DNA of 41,589 bases, from positions 1-41,589 of the forward strand of contig JAOPXM010000037.1 of assembly GCA_025965125.1 (NCBI GenBank), given 5' to 3'. The translations under genes and the position numbers were made by a program. This stretch comes from Nocardioides sp. GTDB lineage: Bacteria > Actinomycetota > Actinomycetes > Propionibacteriales > Nocardioidaceae. The notes under the pieces are model-generated. The model searched no databases and had not been told where the DNA came from. It saw only the letters and a program-made list of their open reading frames with translations. Shown here piece by piece: positions 8,392-16,900 of the stretch (position 1 is the first letter of the stretch; every line of letters begins with the position of its first letter).

Positions 8392-9120
8392 ATGGACAAC
8401 TCCAGCGGAGTGGGCGTGCTCGACAAGGCCGCGCTCGTGCTCACCGCCCTCGAATCGGGACCCGCCACGCTTGCGGGTCTCGTCGCCGGCACGGGACTGG
8501 CCCGACCGACCGCGCACCGCCTCGCCGTCGCCCTGGAGCACCACCGACTCGTGGCGCGCGACATGCAGGGCCGGTTCGTGCTCGGGCCTCGGCTTGCGGA
8601 GCTCTCCGCGGCTGCCGGTGAGGACCGCCTTCTCGCTACCGCGGGTCCCGTGCTCGCTCGCCTGCGCGACATCACCGGCGAGTCCGCCCAGCTCTGGCGG
8701 CGCCAGGGCGAGCACCGCGTCTGCGTCGCCGCCGCCGAGCGGCCGAGCGGTCTGCGGGACACGATCCCGGTGGGTTCCCAGCTGACCATGCGGGCCGGGT
8801 CAGCCGCCCAGGTGCTGCTGGCCTGGGAAGACCCCGAGCGCATGCACCGCGGCCTCCAGAACGCTGCGTTCTCCGCGGCTGCCCTGTCCGGCATCCGGCG
8901 CCGCGGCTGGGCGCAGTCCGTCGGTGAGCGCGAGCAGGGCGTGGCGTCCGTCTCCGCTCCGGTCCGCTCCCCCGGCGGCAAGATCATCGCCGCGGTGTCG
9001 GTCTCCGGACCGCTCGAGCGTCTCTCCCGTCAACCCGGGCGCATGCACGCCCCCGCCGTGCTCGCCGCCGCGGAGCGGCTCTCCGAGTCATTGCGTCGCG
9101 CGGCGGCCGACTCGGCGTGA
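8392..9120 (+). CDS. ndgR: IclR-family transcriptional regulator of leucine genes (NdgR/LtbR type)
   Basis: The 242-aa protein has an N-terminal winged helix (residues 8-70: VLDKAALVLTAL, PTAHRLAVALE) and a C-terminal IclR effector domain (GSQLTMRAGSAAQVLLAW). It matches the actinobacterial NdgR/LtbR branch, which represses or activates leuCD and related amino-acid genes. Divergent placement against leuC supports this. The ATG has no Shine-Dalgarno. CAGTAT lies 6 nt upstream, so a leaderless and probably autoregulated transcript is likely. Confidence 0.88.
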   Translation: MDNSSGVGVLDKAALVLTALESGPATLAGLVAGTGLARPTAHRLAVALEHHRLVARDMQGRFVLGPRLAELSAAAGEDRLLATAGPVLARLRDITGESAQLWRRQGEHRVCVAAAERPSGLRDTIPVGSQLTMRAGSAAQVLLAWEDPERMHRGLQNAAFSAAALSGIRRRGWAQSVGEREQGVASVSAPVRSPGGKIIAAVSVSGPLERLSRQPGRMHAPAVLAAAERLSESLRRAAADSA

Positions 9121-9161
9121 CGTCGAGTTTCACCGGTCGACCCGGCGAATCCTCGCCCCGA

Positions 9162-11759
9162 TCACGGCGCGGTGATCACATTGTCGGCCAGCGTGATCGT
9201 TCCCAAGGACAACGCCGCGCCGACCAGGGTTGATCCAGCGCCGAGGGTGACTGCTCCCGCGGCCAGGATGTTCCCGGCGAACGACGCCAGGGCACCGGTG
9301 CCCACCGCCCCCTCGACCTGCCAGTAGACGTTCTTCGCCTGGGCACCGTTCACGAGAACGACCTGGCTCGAAGCCGCAGTGTTCAGCGCGGCGTCGACCT
9401 GGAAGATGAAGACCGCGTTGGGGATGCCCTCCGCGTCGAGCGTCAGGGTCCCGGTCAACGCGAACGCGGTGGCCGAGTGGTGCACGCCGGCATGGAAGGT
9501 GCGCCCGTTCTGATCCCCGGCGAACTCCGTGTGGACGACGCGGGCATTCGCATCGTTGTACGCGAGCACGAGATCGGCCTGGGCCTGCGCGGCTGCCGCG
9601 TCACCCGCGTGGACGGTGCCGGCCACCACGATGGGCGGGTCCCCCGAGATCCCGGTGCCAGGGCTCACGCCGAGGTTGCCGCCCAGGATCGTGACGCCGG
9701 TGCTGACCACGCTCGTGCCTGCCAGCACCGAGTACGCCGCAGCCGTCTGCAACAGGACCGGGTCGGGATTGACCTCCACGGCGAGAGACTGCGTGGCGGT
9801 TCCGGCATTCCCGGCCGCGTCGCGAACCGAGGCCACCAACGGGTACACCCCGGCGAGCATGGCGTCCGCGGTCACGTTCCAGGTGCCGTTCGCCTGAGCC
9901 GGGGTAGTCAGCAGCTGCCCCGCGACCGTCACCCGGATCGTCGTCGCGGCGGCCGCGTTCGTCGTCCCGGTGATCGTCGGGGTCGGGTCCTTGGTGACGG
10001 CCGCGGCACCGCCATCGATCGCGATGGTCGGGGGCAGCGCATCGGTGAACCGGACCGTGTTGGCAGCCATGGTGACGGTGCCGTAGGACAGCGCTCGACC
10101 GATGAGCTGCGTTCCAGCACCCAGCGTGATCGCACCCGCGGCCAGGATCGTGCCGGCGAACGTCGAGTCCGCGCCAGTGCCGGCAGCGCCCAGGGACTGC
10201 CAGAACACGTTGGACGCCCGGGCGCCGTTGACCAGGACCACATGACTGGCCGCTGCGGTGTTAAGCGCGGCATCGACCTGGATGACGAAGACGGCGTTCG
10301 GGTGGCCCTGTGCGTCGAGGGTCAGCGTCCCGGTCAGGGCCATCGCCGCGGCGGTGTGGTGGACACCGGCACGGAACGTGACCCCGTTCAGGTCACCCGC
10401 GAACTCGCTGCTCGGGACGAGCGCGTCAGCGGCGTTGTATGCGACCACCAGGGCGGCGAGTGCCGCGGCGGCGGACAGGTCGCCGGCGTGGATGGCGCCC
10501 GCCACCGTGCCCGGAGGGAATCCGGTGATCGCGGTGCTCGGACTCACGCCGAGGTCACCGCTGAGGCTGGTGGCGCCCGTGCTCACGACGCTGGTGCCGG
10601 CCAGTACCGAGAAGGCCGCGGCCGTCCCGAGTGCCGGCACGTCTCCCGGCGCTTCGACCCTGACCACGCTGGCACTCGTCGCCACACTGACGTTGCCCAC
10701 TCGATCGCGGACGACGTAGCGGTACCGGTAGCAGTGTCCGGCGGAGACCTGGTCATCCACGCGGGGAGACGTGGGGGTGACGGGTCCGAGGTCGGAAAAT
10801 CCGGCGTACGTCCCACAGGCGTCGCCGGCCAGCGTGGCAACGTCGCGCTGCAGCTGCCGGGTGGCGATACCCGAGCCGCCATCGGTCCCGGTGGTGAACG
10901 CGACGCTGACCGACAGCTCCGTCTGGTACCCGTCGGGGTAGGCGACGGTGCCGTTCGTCGGCGGCGTGCTGTCGTTGAGGAACGTCAGCGTCGTGTCGGT
11001 CGCGTTGCCGGCTCCGTCGCGGCCGGTGACGACCTCGGTCGGGGCGCTGGCAGTGCCCGCGGTCCAGTCGAAGCCGCCGGACTCATAGGGTCCGCCAACT
11101 GGAACCGCGACCGTCGACGGTGAGTGGGACCACCCGGACGCGCTTCCGACGAGGCTGTGCGTCTGGCTGGACGCCGGCCCAGTGCCCGCGTCCTGGAGCG
11201 CGTTCGTGAGCTTCAACGATCCGGCCAGGGTGCCCAGGTAGTACAGCGTGCCCCCGGCGAGGTAGGCCCCACCCGTGACAGCGGACAGGGAAAGAGCGTT
11301 GACCGGTGGCGTGACGTCGATGGGCACGTTCACGACCACGGGACTGCTCGGGGCACTTTCCGCTCCCCGCCAGCTCGTCGCGAAGATCGGGGTGATGGTG
11401 TAGCTCCACGACCCGTTCGGAACTTCGCTCTCGGTGCAGGTCGTGCTCGTGATCGTCCCGGAACACGCCGACAGGACGGCGTACTCCGGCGCACCCGACG
11501 CGTCGTAGCGCCTGATCTGGTACCCGCTGACCGTGGCACCGGACGTCAGCACGGACGCGCTCCAGATGAGAGTGACGGCCCGTCCTGCGACGCTCCCGGT
11601 CGGGGTCTCGCCCGCGTTCACGGTCGCAGCAGCGGCCGCCCCGCCACCGCCCGGCTGCGAACCCACTGTCCAGTAACCCCAGCCGATCCCCGTGGTGACG
11701 GCGCAGGCGAGCACCGTGGCGGCGACCAGCCAGAGCCGGGCGGTACGCCGCACCCTCAT
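9162..11759 (-). CDS. Large secreted protein with two DUF3494 (ice-binding-like) domains
   Basis: The 865-aa protein starts MRVRRTARLWLV with an N-terminal hydrophobic export segment (residues about 8-32). A fibronectin/Ig-like region follows (about 50-150), then further beta-rich segments with PPT...DGSGI repeats. A first DUF3494 domain spans about 378-573, a bacterial Ig-like domain about 577-668, and a second DUF3494 domain about 670-865. The two DUF3494 copies are close paralogues (both A-A-x-S-V-L-A-G-T-S-V-V-S-T-G). DUF3494 forms a beta-solenoid, seen in ice-binding proteins and in many surface adhesins of non-polar bacteria. There is no LPXTG or C-terminal anchor. The start codon overlaps the upstream gene stop (TGATG). 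Confidence 0.85.
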   Translation of the reverse strand: MRVRRTARLWLVAATVLACAVTTGIGWGYWTVGSQPGGGGAAAAATVNAGETPTGSVAGRAVTLIWSASVLTSGATVSGYQIRRYDASGAPEYAVLSACSGTITSTTCTESEVPNGSWSYTITPIFATSWRGAESAPSSPVVVNVPIDVTPPVNALSLSAVTGGAYLAGGTLYYLGTLAGSLKLTNALQDAGTGPASSQTHSLVGSASGWSHSPSTVAVPVGGPYESGGFDWTAGTASAPTEVVTGRDGAGNATDTTLTFLNDSTPPTNGTVAYPDGYQTELSVSVAFTTGTDGGSGIATRQLQRDVATLAGDACGTYAGFSDLGPVTPTSPRVDDQVSAGHCYRYRYVVRDRVGNVSVATSASVVRVEAPGDVPALGTAAAFSVLAGTSVVSTGATSLSGDLGVSPSTAITGFPPGTVAGAIHAGDLSAAAALAALVVAYNAADALVPSSEFAGDLNGVTFRAGVHHTAAAMALTGTLTLDAQGHPNAVFVIQVDAALNTAAASHVVLVNGARASNVFWQSLGAAGTGADSTFAGTILAAGAITLGAGTQLIGRALSYGTVTMAANTVRFTDALPPTIAIDGGAAAVTKDPTPTITGTTNAAAATTIRVTVAGQLLTTPAQANGTWNVTADAMLAGVYPLVASVRDAAGNAGTATQSLAVEVNPDPVLLQTAAAYSVLAGTSVVSTGVTILGGNLGVSPGTGISGDPPIVVAGTVHAGDAAAAQAQADLVLAYNDANARVVHTEFAGDQNGRTFHAGVHHSATAFALTGTLTLDAEGIPNAVFIFQVDAALNTAASSQVVLVNGAQAKNVYWQVEGAVGTGALASFAGNILAAGAVTLGAGSTLVGAALSLGTITLADNVITAP

Positions 11760-12328
11760 CAGCTCTGGACCTGGCTTCCGGACGCGGCGTAGTCGAGTCC
11801 GACGATTGCGCCCTTGCAGCCGTCCTGGTTGCCCGACGTGTTGAGCATGCCGACGCGCGGCCACGAGTTGGCGGGTACGGCAAGCCCGGACAGCGTGACC
11901 GTCGCGTCTGCGGAGATCACGAGCGCCAGGTCGTCGGACGGCTGTCGGATCACAAAGTCAGCGACCGTGCAGGGATGTGCTCCGTCCGCTCGCGACGCCG
12001 TGACCTCCCGGATCGAGACCGTCAGGGCGGTCACCGACAAGGCGTAGCCCTCGGGGTTCGTCAGCTCGAGATCGAGGGCGGCGCTGAGGCCCGGGGAGAT
12101 CGGGCTCGTCGTGTGTCCCGATATCCCGAACGACGTCGAGGTGCCCGTCGGGGCGGCGAACCCGTCCCCGCCTCCCGGCAGGGACTCGACCGAGGACGGG
12201 GCGCAACGGATGAGCGTGATCAGGATCAGGGCCGCGAGGACGACGGCCGCGCACCAGCGGCCGGCTCGCCCGCGGGCGGCCTGTCCGATCCCGGCTCCCC
12301 GGCGGCGTGCCGGGCGCTCCTGGAGCAC
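11759..12328 (-). CDS. Conserved small exported protein paired with the DUF3494 protein
   Basis: This 189-aa protein has a basic N-terminus and one membrane or signal segment (about 26-41). A compact beta-rich domain follows, with SFGISG, L-E-L-T-N-P-E-G-Y, a CTVADF segment and a conserved C-terminal W-P-R-V-x-M-L-x-T-x-x-N-Q-D-x-C-K-G motif. I recognise this as a widespread unnamed actinobacterial family but know no function. GTG 12328 follows a GAGAGG site at 8 nt. The stop overlaps the start of the DUF3494 gene, so the two are translationally coupled and may form one surface structure. LIRC is not a convincing lipobox. Confidence 0.75.
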   Translation of the reverse strand: MLQERPARRRGAGIGQAARGRAGRWCAAVVLAALILITLIRCAPSSVESLPGGGDGFAAPTGTSTSFGISGHTTSPISPGLSAALDLELTNPEGYALSVTALTVSIREVTASRADGAHPCTVADFVIRQPSDDLALVISADATVTLSGLAVPANSWPRVGMLNTSGNQDGCKGAIVGLDYAASGSQVQS

Positions 12329-12438
12329 CGTGAGGAACCTCTCGATGACGTGCGCAGTGGCCGTTACATCGCTGAGTGGACCTCGTGGGACGGTGTAGTT
12401 ACCCGAACTCCGAGCGTACGCAGCGTGCTCCGTGTTCC

Positions 12439-12470
12439 GGGACGGCCGATAGAGCCGACCTCGTAGTCCC
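12439..12470. promoter_or_regulatory. Inverted repeat with internal GCCGA direct repeats upstream of the surface operon
   Basis: GGGAC (12439-12443) and GTCCC (12466-12470) flank a segment holding two GCCGA copies. The element lies in the 174-bp gap between ogt and the exported-protein operon, about 110-140 nt upstream of the latter's start. It could be an operator or an RNA hairpin. No regulator can be assigned. Confidence 0.35.
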
Positions 12471-12502
12471 TTTGGGTGTCTTCGCGCCTTCCGCTCAGAA
12501 CC

Positions 12503-12982
12503 TCAGAACAGCGCGTCCTGCTCGAGCTCGAGCAGGGTCTGCTTGCGCTCGATCCCCCCGGCGTAGCCGGTGAGCGTCCCGTCGGCGCCGATGACGCGGT
12601 GGCACGGGATCACGATCGGGATCGGGTTGCGGCCGTTGGCACTTCCCACGGCCCGTGAGGCCGCGTTGGTGAGGCCGAGGCGCGCCGCGATCTGGCCGTA
12701 CGACGCGGTCTCGCCGAACCCGATGAGGCAGAGCTGCTCCCAGACGCGCTGCTGGAAGTCCGAGCCGACCGGCGCCAAGGGCAGGTCGAACTCCTTCAGA
12801 TCCCGCTCGAAGTAGGCGCGCAGCTGTCCTGCGGTCTCCACGAGGAGCGGGTGTGCATCATCACGACCACCCTTCGGCCGGCCGTCGGCGTCGCGGAACG
12901 GCGCGAACTCGATCTGCGTGATCGCGGCGTTGTGCTCGACGATCCGCAGCTCCCCGACGGGGCTCTCCATCACGGTCCACAT
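12503..12982 (-). CDS. ogt: Methylated-DNA--protein-cysteine methyltransferase
   Basis: The 159-aa suicide repair protein transfers alkyl groups from O6-alkylguanine to its active-site Cys. The hallmark [10 protein letters not shown] motif and the following [16 protein letters not shown] helix are intact, and the winged-helix recognition segment [10 protein letters not shown] is present. Length is normal. It starts 1 nt after the Ada-AlkA stop, with a GAAGGAGAA site inside that gene's end, so the two are co-translated. Together they cover the repair and regulatory activities that E. coli Ada and AlkA provide. Confidence 0.96.
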   Translation of the reverse strand: MWTVMESPVGELRIVEHNAAITQIEFAPFRDADGRPKGGRDDAHPLLVETAGQLRAYFERDLKEFDLPLAPVGSDFQQRVWEQLCLIGFGETASYGQIAARLGLTNAASRAVGSANGRNPIPIVIPCHRVIGADGTLTGYAGGIERKQTLLELEQDALF

Positions 12983-12983
12983 G

Positions 12984-14492
12984 TCAGTTCTCCTTCGGGG
13001 TGGCCATTGGGCTTGTTGGCATCAGGGTGTTCCAGAGGTGCATGAGCGCGTAGGAGCGCCAGGGGCGCCAGGCCCCGCTGCGCGCGAGGGCCTCGATCGG
13101 ATCGTGGCCGAGACCCACCAGGGCGTTGCGCACCCCGATGTCGGTCGGTAGGAAGACATCGGGATGGGCCAGCGCACGCAACGCCACGTAGTCGGCTGTC
13201 CAGGGCCCGATGCCCGGGAGCGCAACCAGCGCACGACGTACGCCGTCGCGGTCCGGGCCGCGGTCGAGCGCGATGTCCCCGGCGGCGAGCGCCGCCGCGA
13301 GCCCGACCAGGGCTCGCCCGCGAGCACGCGGCATCGGGAGCTGTTCGGGGTCCAGCGCGGCCAGGGTTTCGGCCCGCGGGAACAGGTGGGTCAGACCGGG
13401 GATCTCGGTCGCGACCGACCGGCCGTGCGCGACGACCAGCCGCCCCGTCACCGTGCAGGCGCCGGCGACACTGACCTGCTGACCGATGACGGCGCAGAGA
13501 GCGGTCTCGTCGCCGTCCACCTGCCCCGGCACCCGAAGCCCGGGTTGGCGACGCGCGAGCGGGCCGATGACCGGGTCGCCGTGGAAGTGGTCGGCCACGG
13601 CGAGGGGGTCGCAGTCGGCATCGACCAGACGCCGCGCACGCTCCACGGCCGCGGAGGTGTCCCGGAGATCCTCGAGCGCGAACGTCGCGGTCACGAACGC
13701 GGTCTGTCCCTCCTCCACCGCATCCACGATCTCCAGGCGGACGGTGCCGGGGGCGTGCGGGAGGTCGAGGGTCCGGGCGTACCAGCCCGGGCCCGCCGCT
13801 TCGACGCCAGGGACGAGGTGGTGGGCCAGGAAGGCGAGCAGTGCCTGACCGGAGAAGGGGGTGCGCACGGCCAGTCGCATCGTGATCGTGCCGGTGGCGG
13901 GTCGCCCGCCGCGCCGCCCCCGCAGCTCGCTGGGGGTGCTGGCGTAGACCTCGCGGACCGTCTCGTTGAACTGTCGGATGCTCGAGAAGCCTGCGGCGAA
14001 CGCCACGTCGGCGTACGTGAGGTCGGTCGTCTCGATCAGCACCCGTGCCGTTTGGGAACGGCGGGCCCGGGCGAGAGCGAGCGGGCCCGCTCCGAGCTCC
14101 GCAGTGAGGATGCGGGTGAGGTGGCGGGACGTGTAGCCGACCTTCTGGGCGAGCCCGTCGACGCCCTCGCGGTCCACGACGCCGTCGGCGATCAACCTCA
14201 TCGCCCGACCTGCCGCGCTTGCCTGGACGTCCCAGTCGGGGCTGCCGGGGGTCGCGTCGGGCAGGCACCGCTTGCAGGCGCGGTAACCGGCGGACTGGGC
14301 CGCCGCCGCGCTCGGGTGGAACGTGACGTTGTGGAATGCGGGCAGGCGCGCCGGGCACGAGGGCCGGCAGTAGATCCCGGTGGTGCGGACCGCTGTGTAG
14401 AAGACGCCGTCGAAGCGTCGGTCCCGGGACTTCACCGCCCGGTAGCAGGACTCGGGGTCCAGCCGCCGGTCACGGGTCTCGGTCTGCGTCAT
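12984..14492 (-). CDS. Ada-AlkA fusion: methyl-phosphotriester sensor/AraC regulator plus 3-methyladenine DNA glycosylase
   Basis: The 502-aa protein has three parts. The first is an Ada zinc/methyl-acceptor domain with C42, C46, C73 and C76 (GIYCRPSCPA ... ACKRCLPD). The second is an AraC-type HTH (about 95-190; GFSSIRQFNETVREVY). The third is an AlkA-like base-excision glycosylase (about 205-490) with helix-hairpin-helix LPGIGPWTADY and catalytic Asp in LPTDIG (about D451). The Ada O6-methyltransferase domain is missing and is supplied by the adjacent ogt. It is probably an alkylation-responsive activator of its own operon. ATG 14492 is preferred. A GTG 18 nt upstream is possible. Confidence 0.92.
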   Translation of the reverse strand: MTQTETRDRRLDPESCYRAVKSRDRRFDGVFYTAVRTTGIYCRPSCPARLPAFHNVTFHPSAAAAQSAGYRACKRCLPDATPGSPDWDVQASAAGRAMRLIADGVVDREGVDGLAQKVGYTSRHLTRILTAELGAGPLALARARRSQTARVLIETTDLTYADVAFAAGFSSIRQFNETVREVYASTPSELRGRRGGRPATGTITMRLAVRTPFSGQALLAFLAHHLVPGVEAAGPGWYARTLDLPHAPGTVRLEIVDAVEEGQTAFVTATFALEDLRDTSAAVERARRLVDADCDPLAVADHFHGDPVIGPLARRQPGLRVPGQVDGDETALCAVIGQQVSVAGACTVTGRLVVAHGRSVATEIPGLTHLFPRAETLAALDPEQLPMPRARGRALVGLAAALAAGDIALDRGPDRDGVRRALVALPGIGPWTADYVALRALAHPDVFLPTDIGVRNALVGLGHDPIEALARSGAWRPWRSYALMHLWNTLMPTSPMATPKEN

Positions 14493-14598
14493 GGCTCCAT
14501 CATGAAGCACTGGACCGACAGTCTCTGGCGGAAATCGGACACGGCGACAGTAGACCCCGTCACCGCCGATCCGCAGTCGAGTTGCGGCCCGTCTGCCA

Positions 14599-14604
14599 CA
14601 CTTT
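14599..14604 (+). promoter_or_regulatory. Candidate -10 element of the LCP gene
   Basis: A CACACT-type hexamer around this position lies about 6 nt upstream of the GTG start, with no Shine-Dalgarno. It is weaker than the TANNNT examples elsewhere in the window. Confidence 0.25.
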
Positions 14605-14608
14605 CGCC

Positions 14609-15793
14609 GTGCCCGACGACGAGACCCCGCCGGCCGCGTCGTCCTCCGACGGCCCGGCGTCCCCCGGGCCAGCCGAGACCGCCGTACCGACGAAGCTCGA
14701 GCCGCACCACAAGCGCACGGTGCTCAGGGTCATCCTCGTGGCCCAGGTCGTGGTCGCGATCCTGACGGCCACGACTGTCGTCCTCGCCTACCGTCACCTC
14801 GACGGAAACATCGTCGTGGGCCCGCCGATCACGCACCACAACACGAAGAAGCCGAAGGCACCGGACCAGCCCAACGAGCCGCTCAACATCGTGATCATGG
14901 GCACCGACAGCCGGGCGTGCCCCGGGTGTCATGTCGACAGCGAGGCGGGTGGCGGCCTCTCCGACACCACGATCCTCCTGCACGTCGCCGCCGACCGGAA
15001 GTCGGCCTACGGCGTCTCGATCCCACGCGACCTCCTGGTCAACCGCCCGGACTGCACCGTCAACGGCAAGGTGTTTCCCGGCGGCCACGACGTGCTGTGG
15101 AACGAGGCCTACAAGGTCGGCGGCCCCGAGTGCACGGTCGAGCAGGTCGAGTCCGTCTTCAAGCCCGTGTTCGTCGACGACTACCTCACGATCGACTTCG
15201 GCGGCTTCAAGGACATGGTCGACGCCCTCCACGGGGTGAATGTCTGCATCCCGGTGGAGCTCGACGACCCGAGGTACCTCCACGTGCACTTCGACCCCGG
15301 CAACGACGTCCATCTCGACGGCACGCAGGCCCTCAACTACGTTCGCCTCCGGCACGTCCTGACCGGCACCGACATCGGCCGGATGAAGCGCCAGCAGTCG
15401 TTCGTCGCCGCCATGATCAACAAGGTCCTCTCGGCCGGCACCCTCACCCGTCCCGACCGGCTGCTGAGCTTCGCCAACGCCCTCACCGGCTCGCTGCAGG
15501 CCAGCCCGGACCTCGCCAGCGCCGGAGCGCTCGTGGACCTCGCCCTCGAGCTCAAGGACGTGGACCTGACCCACATCAGGTTCGTGACGATGCCCAACTT
15601 CCTCTACCCCGAGGGGACCGCCGGCTATCCGCACGTGGGGCTGTCACCGTCCTACAAGAAGCTGATCCGGCTGGTGCACAACGACCAGCCCCTGGGGACG
15701 TTCGTGCACGACTCCGTGTCCGCCGACGGCCCGAAGAAGCATCCGAGCCAGGCCGAGCGGGACGCCGCAGCGGCCGACGGCATCTGCGCCTGA
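14609..15793 (+). CDS. LytR-CpsA-Psr (LCP) family cell-wall glycopolymer ligase
   Basis: The 394-aa membrane protein has a cytoplasmic N-terminus rich in Pro/Ser, a single TM helix (about 38-60) and an extracellular LCP domain from about residue 90. Domain marks are LNIVIMGTDSR, SDTTILLHVAADRKSAYGVSIPRDL with the pyrophosphate-binding Arg/Asp residues, and YVRLRHVLTGTDIGRMKRQQ. LCP proteins attach teichoic-acid-like polymers or arabinogalactan to peptidoglycan. GTG 14609 gives a family-like start, and longer in-frame extension upstream would run into the divergent Ada-AlkA gene. It converges with lepB, with 12 bp between stops. Confidence 0.9.
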   Translation: MPDDETPPAASSSDGPASPGPAETAVPTKLEPHHKRTVLRVILVAQVVVAILTATTVVLAYRHLDGNIVVGPPITHHNTKKPKAPDQPNEPLNIVIMGTDSRACPGCHVDSEAGGGLSDTTILLHVAADRKSAYGVSIPRDLLVNRPDCTVNGKVFPGGHDVLWNEAYKVGGPECTVEQVESVFKPVFVDDYLTIDFGGFKDMVDALHGVNVCIPVELDDPRYLHVHFDPGNDVHLDGTQALNYVRLRHVLTGTDIGRMKRQQSFVAAMINKVLSAGTLTRPDRLLSFANALTGSLQASPDLASAGALVDLALELKDVDLTHIRFVTMPNFLYPEGTAGYPHVGLSPSYKKLIRLVHNDQPLGTFVHDSVSADGPKKHPSQAERDAAAADGICA

Positions 15794-15805
15794 GCGGACG
15801 GCCGC

Positions 15806-16522
15806 TCAGCCCGCGTCGGGGATGTCGGCGAAGGTAGCGGGCCGGTGGATCAGCTCGAAGTGGCCCAGCGGCCAGATCAGCGCGAACACCTTCCCGACCA
15901 CCAGGTCCGTGCCCACCCACTCGTCCCCGGGCGTGCACCCGGTGTCCTTGCTGGTGCACATGTGCTCGCTGCTGTCGGCGGACTGAGCCCGGTTGTCGCC
16001 CATGACGAACAGGTCGCCGTCAGGAACCGGGCCGGCGCTCCAGTGGCACGTGGTCGCCGGCATGGGTCCGTTGCAGCGCGTCTGGGGCGCGATGTAGTCG
16101 CCCTCGTCGAGCGGCTGCCCGTTGACCGAGATCCGGCCCTGGTCGTCGCAACACGTGATGGTGTCTCCGGCGATCCCGATGACCCGTTTCACCAGGTGTC
16201 CTCCGGCGGGATAGAGCCCGACCCTGGACATCAGCTTGGCCACGGGGTTCGAGGGACCCGCGGTCTCCGGACCGGTCAGCCAGTCCCCGGGGTCCTTGAA
16301 GACCACGATGTCTCCTCGGCTCGGCGAGTTCGGCCCCCAGTAGGACACCTTCTGCACCAGGATCCGGTCGTTCTTGACGAAACCCGGCTCCATGGACCCC
16401 GACGGGATGTAGAACGCCTGCACGAAGAAGGCCTTGGTCACGATCGCGAGCACGAGGGCGATCGCAAGGAGGAGCACCGTCTCCTGCCACACGTTGAGGC
16501 GGCGGGATCCCGAGCTCGACAT
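15806..16522 (-). CDS. lepB: Signal peptidase I
   Basis: The 238-aa membrane protease removes signal peptides from exported proteins. One N-terminal TM helix (about 15-35) is followed by box B with catalytic Ser43 (YIPSGSMEP), box D with catalytic Lys112 (LVKRVIGIAGD) and box E (GDNRAQSADSS). A cysteine-containing insertion (TCCDDQG; RCNGPMPATTCHW; MCTSKDTGC) may form disulfides outside the membrane. ATG 16522 lacks a ribosome binding site. CATACT lies 6 nt upstream, in line with leaderless initiation. It lies downstream of the two tRNA genes on the same strand, separated by a strong terminator. Confidence 0.94.
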   Translation of the reverse strand: MSSSGSRRLNVWQETVLLLAIALVLAIVTKAFFVQAFYIPSGSMEPGFVKNDRILVQKVSYWGPNSPSRGDIVVFKDPGDWLTGPETAGPSNPVAKLMSRVGLYPAGGHLVKRVIGIAGDTITCCDDQGRISVNGQPLDEGDYIAPQTRCNGPMPATTCHWSAGPVPDGDLFVMGDNRAQSADSSEHMCTSKDTGCTPGDEWVGTDLVVGKVFALIWPLGHFELIHRPATFADIPDAG

Positions 16523-16528
16523 GGGAGC

Positions 16529-16534
16529 AGTATG
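16529..16534 (-). promoter_or_regulatory. Predicted -10 element of lepB
   Basis: CATACT on the minus strand lies 6 nt before the lepB ATG, with no Shine-Dalgarno between. Confidence 0.35.
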
Positions 16535-16574
16535 GCTGGGCGTTCCAACGCCTCCGACCCTGGCCCGGGCAGCA

Positions 16575-16606
16575 GCAAGGCCCGGTCCCACGGGACCGGG
16601 CCTTGC
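16575..16606 (-). terminator. Terminator downstream of tRNA-Glu
   Basis: A perfect 15-bp inverted repeat (16575-16589 with 16592-16606) starts 12 nt beyond the tRNA-Glu 3' end and lies ahead of lepB. It probably ends the tRNA transcript. Confidence 0.75.
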
Positions 16607-16618
16607 TTGCATGGGTGG

Positions 16619-16691
16619 TACCCCCGACCGGATTCGAACCGGCGCTAACGCCGTGAGAGGGCGCCGTGCTAGGCCGCTACACAACGGGGGC
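16619..16691 (-). tRNA. tRNA-Glu (anticodon CTC)
   Basis: A 73-nt cloverleaf. The acceptor is GCCCCCG/CGGGGGT with A as discriminator base, the D-arm is GTGTAGCGGCCTAGCAC, the anticodon loop is CTCTCAC with CTC, and the T-loop is TTCGAATC. No CCA is encoded. It is followed by a strong terminator. Confidence 0.97.
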
Positions 16692-16765
16692 ATCGCTGCC
16701 AGAATGGCTCTCGAAGAGCCGCTCAGAACAACCTGCGAAACTCTAGCGGAGGCCGGAGAGACGCA

Positions 16766-16790
16766 CAAAATCGCGGTCACCGACCGCGAT
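16766..16790 (-). terminator. Terminator downstream of tRNA-Gln
   Basis: A 9-bp perfect stem (16770-16778 with 16782-16790), with an ACC loop on the plus strand, is followed by TTTT on the minus strand, just past the tRNA-Gln 3' end. Confidence 0.7.
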
Positions 16791-16794
16791 CTCG

Positions 16795-16866
16795 CTGGGA
16801 TACTAGGACTCGAACCTAGAATAACTGGACCAGAACCAGTCGTGTTGCCAATTACACCATATCCCA
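16795..16866 (-). tRNA. tRNA-Gln (anticodon CTG)
   Basis: A 72-nt cloverleaf. The acceptor is TGGGATA/TATCCCA with G as discriminator, the D-arm is GTGTAATTGGCAAC, the anticodon loop is TTCTGGT with CTG, and the T-loop is TTCGAGTC. No CCA is encoded. The 5' U and the fold match bacterial tRNA-Gln. Confidence 0.97.
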
Positions 16867-16900
16867 CTGGTATCGGCCCCTCAGGAGCCGAGTGGAAACC

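Noticed and set aside
12208..12214. Lipobox in the 189-aa exported protein (LIRC)
   Set aside because: Arg before the Cys is not accepted in lipoboxes, and the Cys lies at the end of the hydrophobic segment without the small residues required.
12435..12475. Possible DosR box or FliA-type -10 (GCCGATAG) upstream of the surface operon
   Set aside because: Only a half of a DosR palindrome is present. The FliA-like hexamer faces away from the operon and lacks a matching upstream element.
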